From: an uncultured Collinsella sp.
GTDB lineage: Bacteria > Actinomycetota > Coriobacteriia > Coriobacteriales > Coriobacteriaceae
NCBI GenBank assembly: GCA_900541695.1
Contig: UQKL01000007.1
Coordinates: forward strand, 35,227-99,226
Length of the DNA stretch: 64,000 nucleotides
Direction of reading: 5' to 3'
The notes beneath the pieces were generated by a model. That model did no database searches. It had not been told where the DNA came from and was given only the letters and a program-made list of their open reading frames with translations. This document shows positions 27,609 through 35,599 of this stretch, one piece after another. The stretch's first letter is position 1, and each line of letters starts with the position of its first letter. The position numbers and the translations under genes are program-made.

Positions 27609-28436
27609 ATGGCCTTTGCAGAAAAGCTCATCGCCGTCCGTCACGCCCATCACCTTACCCAAGAGCAGCTCGCCGCCAAGCTCTTCGTCACACGCCAAGC
27701 CGTCAGCCGTTGGGAGCGTGGCGAGGTCACACCGGGCATCGACATGATGAAGCTCATCGCCGCTGTGACCGGCGAGCCCCTGTCTCATCTGCTCGAAATG
27801 CCCGAGCGCTATTGCCAGAGCTGCGGCATGATACTCACGCCCGACGACTGCGGCACCGATGCCACGGGCGCCGCGACCGACCATTACTGCAAGTGGTGCT
27901 ACGACCACGGCCAGTACACCTACGACACCACGATGGAGGCAATGATCGAGGACTGTGCCCCGCGCCTGGCGCAAAACACCGGCATGTCACTCGACGAAGC
28001 CGTCTCGCTCATGGGCGCCGTCCTGCCGCAACTGGAGCGCTGGCGCTCCGTGCAGGAAAACGAAGAGCGCTACGGCGCCGAGGCACGGGCGCGCTATGGC
28101 GACGAGACCATCGACGCGGCAAACGAAGCGCTGCTGGACATGGACCCCGAGACATGGAACGACATGAAGGAACTTGAACGCGCTATTCTGGGCCAGCTCT
28201 CGATTGCCATGGGCATTGGCGACCCAGAGAGCAACGAGGCCCGCAAGCTTGTCACGATGCACCGTCGATGGATTGGCCTTAACTGGGGACACGAGCCCCA
28301 AGACGAAGAATACCTGGGCCTCGCCCACGGCTATCTGGCCGACCAGCGCTTTGTTGACTACTACGACAAGCCCTGCGGCACCGGAGCCACGGCGTTTCTG
28401 GTCCAGGCCATCGAGTCGTCACTGGTCCGCGCATAG
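27609..28436 (+). CDS. XRE helix-turn-helix regulator with zinc ribbon and TipAS-like domain
   Basis: A 275-residue protein made of three parts. Residues 1-65 are an XRE helix-turn-helix (LTQEQLAAKLFVTRQAVSRWE). Residues about 68-105 hold a zinc ribbon: YCQSCGMIL, then YCKWCYDHG. The rest resembles the TipAS antibiotic-binding domain (MDPETWNDMKELERAI, then LGLAHGYLADQRFVDYYD). TipAS is normally fused to a MerR domain and binds thiopeptides. Here it is joined to an XRE domain through a zinc ribbon, so it could be a ligand-responsive regulator. The domain calls are by eye, the TipAS one the least certain. AAAGGAG precedes the ATG. Confidence 0.75.
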   Translation: MAFAEKLIAVRHAHHLTQEQLAAKLFVTRQAVSRWERGEVTPGIDMMKLIAAVTGEPLSHLLEMPERYCQSCGMILTPDDCGTDATGAATDHYCKWCYDHGQYTYDTTMEAMIEDCAPRLAQNTGMSLDEAVSLMGAVLPQLERWRSVQENEERYGAEARARYGDETIDAANEALLDMDPETWNDMKELERAILGQLSIAMGIGDPESNEARKLVTMHRRWIGLNWGHEPQDEEYLGLAHGYLADQRFVDYYDKPCGTGATAFLVQAIESSLVRA

Positions 28437-28487
28437 ACCGCGGCGGCTTTGGGTATTTCAATCAAAACTGCAACCGATTGGAGACCT

Positions 28488-28733
28488 ATGGCTACTAATC
28501 ATGAGCTTGCGCTATTCGTTATGACCGGCTGCCCGTATTGCATAAAGGTCAAGCGCTTTTTGGCCGATAACGGCGTGACCATTCCCGAGCGCAATATCTC
28601 GACCGACCCCGAAGCCGAGCAGACGCTCATCGCCGTCGGCGGAAAGCGCCAGGTTCCCTGCCTGTTTATCGACGGAAAACCGCTCTACGAGTCGAGCTAC
28701 ATCATCGCATGGGTACAGAAGAACCTGCTCTAG
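28488..28733 (+). CDS. Glutaredoxin
   Basis: An 81-residue glutaredoxin with the CPYC active site (Cys15, Cys18) preceded by the strand LFVMTG, the cis-proline loop RQVPCLFIDG and the GGKRQ glutathione-binding-type turn. It reduces disulfides in the cytoplasm, although many Coriobacteriia lack glutathione and use other thiols. GGAG lies about 6 nt upstream. It starts 52 bp after the XRE regulator, so the two may be cotranscribed. Confidence 0.88.
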   Translation: MATNHELALFVMTGCPYCIKVKRFLADNGVTIPERNISTDPEAEQTLIAVGGKRQVPCLFIDGKPLYESSYIIAWVQKNLL

Positions 28734-28747
28734 TGCAACATATTCAT

Positions 28748-28793
28748 CGGGGACGTTCTTAAATGACTAGTCGTTAAAGAACGTCCCCAACGA
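28748..28793. repeat. Palindromic repeat family B, copy 3
   Basis: Arms CGGGGACGTTCTTAAATGAC and GTTAAAGAACGTCCCCAACG around ACTAGTC. It lies in the short gap between the convergent glutaredoxin and Dus genes, just before the Dus stop codon at 28798. Confidence 0.88.
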
Positions 28794-28797
28794 CTAA

Positions 28798-29757
28798 CTA
28801 GCCGTGAAAGCGGGCTATGGGCGCAAGTGGCTGCTCGCGAAAGACGCGCTCGACGGCGGCGCGGTATTCGTCGACCTTTTTGGTCTTGCGCACGATCTTG
28901 TGAACGTTAGCGGGATTGGCGAAGGCGCATTTGGCGTAGAACCACCACTCCTTCATGCGAAAGACCGCATTGCCGCCAATCTCTTCCGCATATGCCGCAA
29001 ACAGCGTGTCGTGGAAGCGCTGCAGCTCAGCAGCCGTGGCAGTAGGGCCGCCCTTAACCATGCGAGCCAGCGCGGGGTTCGCAAGCAAGCCGCGCCCCAA
29101 CATTACGTGACGCGTTCCGGGATAGGCCTCCACCAGCGCATCCATCTCCTCAAGATCAAAGATGTCGCCGTTGTAGGCCACCGGGAACGGCGCCCGCTCC
29201 AGCGTCTCGCCGTAAAACTCTTTGCGCGGCGAACCCGCATAGCGGTCCTTTTGCACGCGCGGATGCACGATCAGCTCTGCCAGCGGCATGCGGCAATAGA
29301 GGTCAAGCACACGCTCGTATTCGTCGTCGCTTTCCAACCCCAGCCTGGTCTTGACCGACACCGGCAACGGCGAGCGTTCGCACACGTCGCTCAAGAACAC
29401 CTCGAGCTCGTCGAGATTGCGCAAGAAACCCGAACCCTTGCCCTTGGCGACAACCGTTCCCGAAGGACAACCCAAGTTGAGATTGACCTCGCGATAACCC
29501 ATGTCGGCGAGCACCTGTGCCGCCCACACAAACTCGTCCGCGTTCTTGGACATCAGCTGAGGCACTACGTTGAGCCCCTGGTTATTGACAGGGTCGACCT
29601 CCTTAAACGCCTTGCCACCAAAGCGGTTTCCCACCCGTGGCGGCGGCAAGAACGGCGTGTAATAGCAATCGAGCGCACCGAAGCACTCCGCGTGCACGCG
29701 ACGGAACACATGCCCGGTAATCCCCTCCATAGGGGCCAGCGATAGAATCATCAACAT
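28798..29757 (-). CDS. tRNA dihydrouridine synthase
   Basis: A 319-residue TIM-barrel flavoprotein with the Dus motifs: SLAPMEGITGHVFRR at the N-terminus, the FMN-contacting NLNLGCPSGTVVAKGKGSGFL (the active-site cysteine is in the GCPS segment), SVKTRLGL and ELIVHPRVQK, and the phosphate-binding MLGRGLLANP. Dus reduces specific tRNA uridines with NADPH. The member (DusA, B, C or other) cannot be told from this alone. The gene starts opposite a LysR gene with repeat family A between. Confidence 0.92.
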   Translation of the reverse strand: MLMILSLAPMEGITGHVFRRVHAECFGALDCYYTPFLPPPRVGNRFGGKAFKEVDPVNNQGLNVVPQLMSKNADEFVWAAQVLADMGYREVNLNLGCPSGTVVAKGKGSGFLRNLDELEVFLSDVCERSPLPVSVKTRLGLESDDEYERVLDLYCRMPLAELIVHPRVQKDRYAGSPRKEFYGETLERAPFPVAYNGDIFDLEEMDALVEAYPGTRHVMLGRGLLANPALARMVKGGPTATAAELQRFHDTLFAAYAEEIGGNAVFRMKEWWFYAKCAFANPANVHKIVRKTKKVDEYRAAVERVFREQPLAPIARFHG

Positions 29758-29776
29758 CTACTCTCAGATCAATGCG

Positions 29777-29800
29777 GCAAAGGGACTGCCCCCTTGTCAC
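29777..29800. repeat. Palindromic repeat family A, copy 3
   Basis: GCAAAGGGACTG with CCCCCTTGTCAC, a slightly decayed copy. The LysR stop codon TGA (29797-29799 on the minus strand) lies inside the GTGAC arm of this repeat, so the repeat supplies the stop. Confidence 0.8.
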
Positions 29801-30678
29801 ATCCTATTCAAACGGTTCAGAAACTCTTCGCAGGCGCGGGAACGCAGGCGATATTTTTTCCATACCAGATACGACGCAATGGTAAGCGGCGGCTCAAATG
29901 GGACAAAACGCAGATCGCTGTCTTCATCTATCTGCAGCAAGCTTCCAATGCTAACCGCACACGCAGCGCCCGAACGCACCAGATGCGACGCGTTGCCGAT
30001 CAGGTCGAAATGCCCCACGATGTTGAGTTCATCGACGCTAAGGACGCCACTCGACCACGCTTCTAGGTCCAGCGCTCGATTCGAGGTGCGCGAACTCACC
30101 AGCAGCGGCATATTCGCCACGTCCGCAGGCGCCAGCACGTCCCGGCCGCCCCATGGACCGCTCGCGGCAACAACAGCACCGACTCGATCCGCCTCGGGCA
30201 TACGAATCCATTCGTATTTCTCGACGTTAACGGGCTCCAGCAACAACGCAAAGTCGAGCAGGCCACGCTCCAAACGCTCCTCCACCGCATCGGCATTACC
30301 GGTGTAGAGCTCAATCGTCACTCCGGGATAATTCCGATGCAGCTCTGCAAAGGCATCAAGCACCAGCCGCATCGATTTGGTTTCGCCGGCGCCAATGCGG
30401 ATAACGCCCGCAATGCCGAGCTCCCGATCCGCCAACTCTAGCTCGGTCTGTTCCACCAGCAAGACAATCTCCTCGGCACGCTGGCGCAAGCGCATGCCAT
30501 CGCTCGTGAGCACGCACGATCGATTGGTGCGCTCGAACAGCTCCACGCCCAGCTCGCGTTCCAAATCGGCTATCTGGCGCGAGAGCGTGGGCTGCGTCAC
30601 ATGTAGCACGTTAGCAGCTTCGGTCATGTTTTCCTCGCGGGCCACAGCAAGAAAATAACGCAGCGTTCGCAGCTCCAT
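29797..30678 (-). CDS. LysR family transcriptional regulator
   Basis: A 293-residue LysR-type regulator: helix-turn-helix at residues 15-45 (NMTEAANVLHVTQPTLSRQIADLE) and a periplasmic-binding-like effector domain. The ATG at 30676-30678 has AAGGAG 6 nt upstream, favouring it over an upstream start. It is divergent from two aldo/keto reductase genes, with a palindrome TTGCT-ATA-AGCAA between them. The C-terminus reads through into repeat family A, which provides the stop. Confidence 0.9.
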   Translation of the reverse strand: MELRTLRYFLAVAREENMTEAANVLHVTQPTLSRQIADLERELGVELFERTNRSCVLTSDGMRLRQRAEEIVLLVEQTELELADRELGIAGVIRIGAGETKSMRLVLDAFAELHRNYPGVTIELYTGNADAVEERLERGLLDFALLLEPVNVEKYEWIRMPEADRVGAVVAASGPWGGRDVLAPADVANMPLLVSSRTSNRALDLEAWSSGVLSVDELNIVGHFDLIGNASHLVRSGAACAVSIGSLLQIDEDSDLRFVPFEPPLTIASYLVWKKYRLRSRACEEFLNRLNRM

Positions 30679-30755
30679 GCTTGCTCCTTCGTGCACAACG
30701 GAGAACCTCATTCGGTCCAATTCGTTTCACATACATAATCCGTATATCTAGCTAG

Positions 30756-30768
30756 TTGCTATAAGCAA
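30756..30768. promoter_or_regulatory. Candidate LysR operator between divergent genes
   Basis: Perfect inverted half-sites TTGCT and AGCAA with a 3-bp centre, in the AT-rich 150-bp divergent region between the LysR gene and the aldo/keto reductases. This matches the T-N11-A form of LysR sites. Confidence 0.5.
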
Positions 30769-30828
30769 TATACATTATCAAATCTCGAAACTATCGTTAC
30801 AGAAGAGAACCATCGAGAAAGGAAGCGC

Positions 30829-31677
30829 ATGGAATACATCACGCTCAATAACGGCATCAAAATCCCCCAGCTAGGACTTGGCACGTATCTGCTTAAACCC
30901 GACGATGCCCAATCGTCGGTTACCTCCGCACTCGGCATGGGGTATGAGCTCATCGACACTGCCAATGCATACGTGAATGAGCGAGCAGTGGGTCGTGGCG
31001 TGCGCGAATCAGACTCGCCGCACGAAAACGTGTTTCTCGAAACCAAGCTCTGGCCCTATTTTTACAATAGCGACACCGCCGTCGACGAAACGCTCGAGCG
31101 TCTGAACACACCTTACATCGACCTCATGATTCTGCACCAACCCGCAGGCGACTACTTGGCGGGCTATGAGAAGCTTGAGATCGCGTACAAGGAAGGTAAG
31201 CTCCGCTCCATCGGAATCTCCAATTTCGACGAGAACGAAATCGAGAAGCTTCTCGCAAATTGCGAGATCGTTCCATCCCTTATTCAGGTCGAGTGCCATC
31301 CGTATTTCCCGCAGACCGAACTGAAGAAGTTGCTCGCCCAGCACGACATTGCATTGCAGGCGTGGTACCCGCTCGGCGGGCGCGGTAACAGCAGCATCAT
31401 GAACGAGCCCGTCGTGCGCGACCTCGCTGTCAAGTATGGCAAAACGCCTGCTCAAATCATTATGCGTTGGCATATCCAAGAGGGAAATATCGTCATTCCA
31501 GGCTCCAAGAATCCGACGCACATCGCCGACAACATCGATGTCTTCGACTTCGAGCTCACGGACAGCGACATGACCGCCATGGCTACCCTCGATCGCGGGA
31601 AACCCTTCTATGAGCGCACGCCCGAGAAGCTTGCGCAATATGCCGCCTGGCACCCCGACGTTGAGAGCCAGAAATAG
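30829..31677 (+). CDS. Aldo/keto reductase
   Basis: A 282-residue TIM-barrel oxidoreductase. The catalytic tetrad is Asp43 and Tyr48 (LIDTANAYVNE), Lys73 (ETKLW) and His103 (LMILHQP), and the NADPH-binding region IVIPGSKNPTHIADNI lies near the C-terminus. The sequence (GLGTYLLKPDD, YKEGKLRSIGISNF) is closest to 2,5-diketogluconate reductase-like AKR enzymes. It probably reduces aldehydes or ketones in the cytoplasm. It leads an operon with a second aldo/keto reductase 8 bp downstream, probably under control of the divergent LysR regulator. Confidence 0.9.
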   Translation: MEYITLNNGIKIPQLGLGTYLLKPDDAQSSVTSALGMGYELIDTANAYVNERAVGRGVRESDSPHENVFLETKLWPYFYNSDTAVDETLERLNTPYIDLMILHQPAGDYLAGYEKLEIAYKEGKLRSIGISNFDENEIEKLLANCEIVPSLIQVECHPYFPQTELKKLLAQHDIALQAWYPLGGRGNSSIMNEPVVRDLAVKYGKTPAQIIMRWHIQEGNIVIPGSKNPTHIADNIDVFDFELTDSDMTAMATLDRGKPFYERTPEKLAQYAAWHPDVESQK

Positions 31678-31684
31678 GAGCATC

Positions 31685-32704
31685 ATGCAGTACACAACCC
31701 TTGGCCATTCCGGCATTAAAGTCTCTAAACTCTGCCTGGGAGGCATGAGCTTTGGCGAGCCCAGCCCCGACTTTCATCAGTGGACCATCGGACCCGACGA
31801 CACACGCGCCGTCATCAAACGCGCACTCGACACCGGAATCAACTTTATCGATACCGCGAACTGCTACAGCTTTGGCACGAGCGAAGAGTACATTTGCGCC
31901 GCCCTGCGCAATCTGGGAATCGCTCGCGAGAGCGTCGTGCTGGCTAGCAAGGTTCACTTCAACGAAGGCGGCCTTTCCGCCGACGCCATCAAACGCGAGA
32001 TCGAAGGCTCGCTCAGGCGCTTGGGCACCGATTACCTAGACCTCTACATCATTCACCGCTTCGATTACGACGTTCCCATGGAAGAGACCATGGAAGCGCT
32101 CGATGATCTGGTGCGCGAGGGCAAGGTTCGCGCGCTCGGCGCCAGCGCTATGTATGCTTACCAGCTGCACAACCTGCAGATCGTCGCGCGCGACCACGGA
32201 TGGGCGCCCTTTACGAGCATGCAGTGCCACTACAACCTGCTGTACCGAGAGGACGAGCGGGAGATGATTCCGGTGTGCCGCCAGTTTGACATGGCCCTTA
32301 CGCCATACAGCCCCCTGGCGTCGGGACACCTCTGCCGCCCCACGTGGGAAAGCTCGAGCACACGTGGCACCACCGACACGACCATGGCCAACAAGTACGA
32401 CCATGATCGCGCCATCGACATGCCCGTCATTGAGCGCGTGGCCAAGATTGCCGCCGATCATGACGTGCCGATGGCGCAGATTGCGCTGGCATGGCACTGG
32501 GCACGTGGCGTCGAGGCCCCCATCGTGGGCTGCTCCAAGCCCGAGCGCGTCGACGACGCCGTGGCCGCGCTCGACATAACGCTCTCCCCCGCCGAGATCG
32601 AGTTCCTCGAAGAGCTCTATCAACCGCACGCGCTCGTTGGTCCCAAGGCCCGTCCCGGTGAAAAGCCGCTTGCCGGCACTACCAAAGTCAAAATCGCAAA
32701 GTGA
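31685..32704 (+). CDS. Aldo/keto reductase (YajO/Tas-like)
   Basis: A 339-residue aldo/keto reductase of a different subfamily from its neighbour. The tetrad is Asp56 and Tyr61 (FIDTANCYSFGTSEE), Lys89 (LASKVHF) and His124 (YIIHRFD). It has the CNPLASG-like TPYSPLASGHL and APIVGCSKPERVDDAV cofactor-binding motif. The subfamily is AKR11/Tas-like. The start with ATG at 31685 overlaps only 8 bp downstream of the first reductase; an in-frame start 25 codons upstream would overlap it and is rejected. It probably reduces an aldehyde or quinone. Confidence 0.9.
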   Translation: MQYTTLGHSGIKVSKLCLGGMSFGEPSPDFHQWTIGPDDTRAVIKRALDTGINFIDTANCYSFGTSEEYICAALRNLGIARESVVLASKVHFNEGGLSADAIKREIEGSLRRLGTDYLDLYIIHRFDYDVPMEETMEALDDLVREGKVRALGASAMYAYQLHNLQIVARDHGWAPFTSMQCHYNLLYREDEREMIPVCRQFDMALTPYSPLASGHLCRPTWESSSTRGTTDTTMANKYDHDRAIDMPVIERVAKIAADHDVPMAQIALAWHWARGVEAPIVGCSKPERVDDAVAALDITLSPAEIEFLEELYQPHALVGPKARPGEKPLAGTTKVKIAK

Positions 32705-32708
32705 CGAC

Positions 32709-32948
32709 ATGAACGACAACATCATCAACGGCCTACACGACGCCGGCTGCAGCGAAGATCTCATCGAGCTGTACAGCTCGGCCGCCAGCGACTGCGCGCG
32801 CATTTGCCTACTAAAACGGCATCGCCGCGAATTGCTCAACGACATACACGCGGGGCAACAGAAGCTCGAATGCCTTGACTATCTCATCTATCGGCTACGC
32901 AGCGCCTCGACCGGATGCTGTTCAAGCCGCTCAGCATCGCAGCCATGA
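32709..32948 (+). CDS. Small helical protein downstream of the reductases
   Basis: A 79-residue protein with a hydrophilic, helix-forming sequence: DDLIELYSSAASDCARICLLKRHRRELLNDIHAGQQ, then LECLDYLIYRLRS. The pattern of leucines and arginines suggests a coiled-coil hairpin like that found at the end of some MerR-type regulators, without a DNA-binding domain. It starts 4 bp after the reductase stop and so belongs to the same operon. Function unknown. Confidence 0.6.
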   Translation: MNDNIINGLHDAGCSEDLIELYSSAASDCARICLLKRHRRELLNDIHAGQQKLECLDYLIYRLRSASTGCCSSRSASQP

Positions 32949-33007
32949 GGCGTCACTTAATAGCACCTCACCATAAAGCCTAAACCGCAGCAACGAAAGG
33001 GACTCCA

Positions 33008-33481
33008 ATGACTAAGACACTTGTGGCATATTTCAGTGCATCGGGAACCACGATGGACGTTGCAAACCACTTGGCTCGCGTGACGGACAGCGACCTGTTC
33101 GCCATTGTGCCCGCCAATCCATACACAAGCGCCGACCTTAACTGGCGCGACAAACAGAGCCGCAGCACGCGCGAGGCCGCCGACCCCTCCTGCCGCCCTG
33201 CCATAACCTCCAGAGTCGAGCACATCGAAGACTACGACACCATCTTTTTGGGTTTCCCCATCTGGTGGTACGTGGCGCCGGCGATTATCAACACATTCCT
33301 TGAGTCTTACGACCTGACGGGCAAAACAATCGTCCTATTTGCCACCTCGGGCGGAAGCGGAATGGGCAAAACGGCGTCGGTCCTTAGGGCAAGCGCTCCA
33401 GGCGCAAAAATCGTTGACGGCGGCATTCTCAACAACGCAAGCAACGCCAGCCTCGAGAAGTTCGCGGCAAGGTACCTCTAA
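33008..33481 (+). CDS. Flavodoxin family protein
   Basis: A 157-residue flavodoxin-like protein with the FMN phosphate loop SASGTTMDV at the N-terminus, GFPIWWYVAP and FATSGGSGMG, the 60s and 90s loops that hold the isoalloxazine ring. It should carry electrons or act as a quinone reductase in the cytoplasm. It is 60 bp downstream of the small helical protein and may be part of the same redox operon. Confidence 0.9.
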   Translation: MTKTLVAYFSASGTTMDVANHLARVTDSDLFAIVPANPYTSADLNWRDKQSRSTREAADPSCRPAITSRVEHIEDYDTIFLGFPIWWYVAPAIINTFLESYDLTGKTIVLFATSGGSGMGKTASVLRASAPGAKIVDGGILNNASNASLEKFAARYL

Positions 33482-33802
33482 CGCAACAAAGGCCGACAAA
33501 TCGGCGGCGCGGCGAGCACGATGAAAGCGGCATCATCGAGTGGATATAGGAGCGCCTGCCCTATTCCAAAGTCGCCACCCTAACCTTTCATCCACTCCAA
33601 AACATGTACGTCAACATCCAAAGTCAACATTTTTTGACATCTTTGAGTGCTGACGTACAGCTTTTTGTATGGACCGGAGAAGGCGCAAATGGCGAACCCA
33701 TCGAGCCGTCAAGACACTTTAGCCGCATGACCATGCACTCATCGATGGCAGGATTCCCTATACTGAGTCACATATGACGGTATCGCGCCAAAGGAGAACG
33801 CC
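33482..33802. other. 321-bp gene-free stretch
   Basis: No convincing gene. It contains a 55-bp palindrome at 33605-33659 and, nearer the next gene, a TATACT -10-like box at 33759-33764 with no convincing -35. The rest shows nothing I can identify. Confidence 0.6.
33605..33659. repeat. 55-bp palindromic element
   Basis: Perfect 9-bp arms TGTACGTCA and TGACGTACA enclose a second, imperfect inverted pair (CCAAAGTCAACA with TGACATCTTTGAG) around a run of T. It resembles a stand-alone hairpin element of the REP or short-MITE type. I found only one copy in the window. Confidence 0.7.
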
Positions 33803-34330
33803 GTGACCACGTCGCAGATATCCCTGCTCGCGCTCATCTCGGTTGGAGGCATCGGCATCCTGCTTATCGGAATGAGCACGCTCATGAAAGCCGCCGCCCG
33901 CAGGAAAGCCAAGGCCTGCACCGCTATGATCATGGGAACGGTCATTGACCACCGCTTTATGGGCGAAGGCAGAATGTATCCCGTTTTGGAGTACACCGTC
34001 GACGGCACGCGGTACCACGTGAGAAAACAATTCCGCGGCGTAAAGACCAAAAGCTTGTCGGGACTCCCCGTCCGCACGCAAAGCGCGGCGTACGAAGACG
34101 CCAAGGGCTGGTTGCACGTACAGACAGGACCCATCGCACGCCTAGATACTCTCGCAGAGCAGCTTTGGCCCCTCGGCAGCCAAATGACTGTGCACTACAA
34201 CCCCAGCAGCCCAGACAAGAGCTATGTCGAGCGCCCCATCGTGGGCGACTTTGCCACGCTGATGTTTAACATCGCGGGTATCTTGCTCATCGCGCTGAGT
34301 ATTTTGCTCTATGTTCTTATCCAGCGCTAG
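33803..34330 (+). CDS. DUF3592-like membrane protein
   Basis: A 175-residue protein with a membrane helix at each end (residues 6-28 and 148-172) and a central extracytoplasmic or cytoplasmic domain: GTVIDHRFMGEGRMYPVLEYTVDGTRYHVRK, then the DUF3592 ending MTVHYNPSSPDKSYVE. DUF3592 proteins have unknown function and appear in secretion or membrane-stress contexts. GTG start with AAAGGAG upstream. It is followed by another membrane-protein gene in the same direction. Confidence 0.8.
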   Translation: MTTSQISLLALISVGGIGILLIGMSTLMKAAARRKAKACTAMIMGTVIDHRFMGEGRMYPVLEYTVDGTRYHVRKQFRGVKTKSLSGLPVRTQSAAYEDAKGWLHVQTGPIARLDTLAEQLWPLGSQMTVHYNPSSPDKSYVERPIVGDFATLMFNIAGILLIALSILLYVLIQR

Positions 34331-34393
34331 CTCAGACTGATACATCCCGCGCGCCGCGCGCCGTAATGACCGCCACGACTCCAAGGACCAGCT

Positions 34394-35527
34394 ATGGCAA
34401 CACTCTCCGAACAAGAACGTAAGCGCATCCAGCGATACTGCATTTGCCCCAAGGTTGCCGGCGCGGCGCTTGCCATGGCATTCGTGCTGCCCTTATCGAT
34501 CATTCCTTTCGAAATGATCGACGACATCGTCTTCCATCACGAAGGCTTCCAAGAGACAGGCATGATGACCGCCTTGGTGCTCACCGCCATCGAGCTCGTT
34601 ATATTCTGCTACTGCGCTCTCGCCCCGCGCTTTGGCATGCGTGGCAAGCAGTGGAAGGAAATGCAGCGCCGGCTCGCCGTCGAGCAGAGTGAGAAAGACC
34701 GCTCGGCACAAATCGCAGGCGTTGTTGGCACGCAGGCCGCCGCGCGCCTGCTCAAGAACAGCGACAACGAGACCGCGCGCAACCTGGGCGGCGCGGCAGA
34801 AGTCGCCGCTGCCGCAGGCGCCGTCGCCACCGCGGCAGACGTGCTTGCCGAGAGCTTTGCCAACGCGAAGGCTATGGCAGAGGCCTGTGGCGTGTCTGTC
34901 CCCCGTGCAAAGAAGTGGGTCGTCGCGCTTGTGGCGCTGCCCCTCGCGATCGTATGCGGCGCCTATATCCCGCAGCTGGCGCAGGGAAACATCGAGATGC
35001 AGGAGAACGCCGCGGCCGCGGCCGAGCAGATCGCCATCGCACGCAAGGCATTAGAGCCCTCATGCGAGTACGTGTCCGCCGATGACCCCTACGAGCGATA
35101 TCAAGATTACGGCTATCACGTCCGCGGTTATCTGCACGACGGCGACTCCGATACTCAAAAGACCTATACGTACCTGGATTTTGACAACAAGGGAACGCTC
35201 ACGGAAGTGAGCTACGCGGCAGAGATCGACCCCGACGCGAGCCTCGAGGACAACCTTGCCCGTATCGAGCTCGACCTTGACGCGCTTTCCTCTGTTGTCC
35301 AAACCATAGACGTCAAGACCGCAAGCCCCGAGCTCCTAGCACCGCAGAAGCTCCCCGAAGAGTTTAGGCAGGCATTTTTGAACGGCTCACTCTACGAGAG
35401 AATCTCTATCAGGACGAGTGACGACCCCGTCAAAACGTATTACTCGTTTGATACCGATCCCGAGGATGAGTTTGACGAATACACCCATCCAAGTATCCGC
35501 ATCACGCTGATGGGCAAAACAAACTAA
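34394..35527 (+). CDS. Membrane protein of unknown function
   Basis: A 377-residue protein with membrane helices near residues 21-38 and 54-76, and a third helix around residue 175 (WVVALVALPLAIVCGAYI). An alanine-rich segment between them (NLGGAAEVAAAAGAVATAADVLAESF) is unusual. The rest of the protein (about residue 200 to the end) is hydrophilic and extracytoplasmic-looking, with aromatic-rich KTYTYLDFDNKG. No family is recognised. It may share a transcript with the DUF3592 gene 63 bp upstream. The stop codon is inside the terminator hairpin at 35526. Confidence 0.7.
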   Translation: MATLSEQERKRIQRYCICPKVAGAALAMAFVLPLSIIPFEMIDDIVFHHEGFQETGMMTALVLTAIELVIFCYCALAPRFGMRGKQWKEMQRRLAVEQSEKDRSAQIAGVVGTQAAARLLKNSDNETARNLGGAAEVAAAAGAVATAADVLAESFANAKAMAEACGVSVPRAKKWVVALVALPLAIVCGAYIPQLAQGNIEMQENAAAAAEQIAIARKALEPSCEYVSADDPYERYQDYGYHVRGYLHDGDSDTQKTYTYLDFDNKGTLTEVSYAAEIDPDASLEDNLARIELDLDALSSVVQTIDVKTASPELLAPQKLPEEFRQAFLNGSLYERISIRTSDDPVKTYYSFDTDPEDEFDEYTHPSIRITLMGKTN

Positions 35528-35564
35528 AAGGCGCGGGAAGGGTCACCCCCTTCCCGCGCCTTTT
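35526..35564. terminator. Strong hairpin terminator
   Basis: Perfect 17-bp arms AAAAGGCGCGGGAAGGG and CCCTTCCCGCGCCTTTT with a 5-nt loop, starting at the stop codon of the upstream gene. A family A repeat follows 8 bp later, and the minus-strand MacB-like gene ends just beyond. Confidence 0.93.
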
Positions 35565-35571
35565 CTCGAAT

Positions 35572-35598
35572 GTGACAAAGGGACTGTCCCTTTGTCAC
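35572..35598. repeat. Palindromic repeat family A, copy 4
   Basis: Perfect 27-bp palindrome with arms GTGACAAAGGGAC and GTCCCTTTGTCAC. It ends two bases from the TAA stop of the minus-strand MacB-like gene (35600-35602). Confidence 0.9.
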
Positions 35599-35599
35599 A

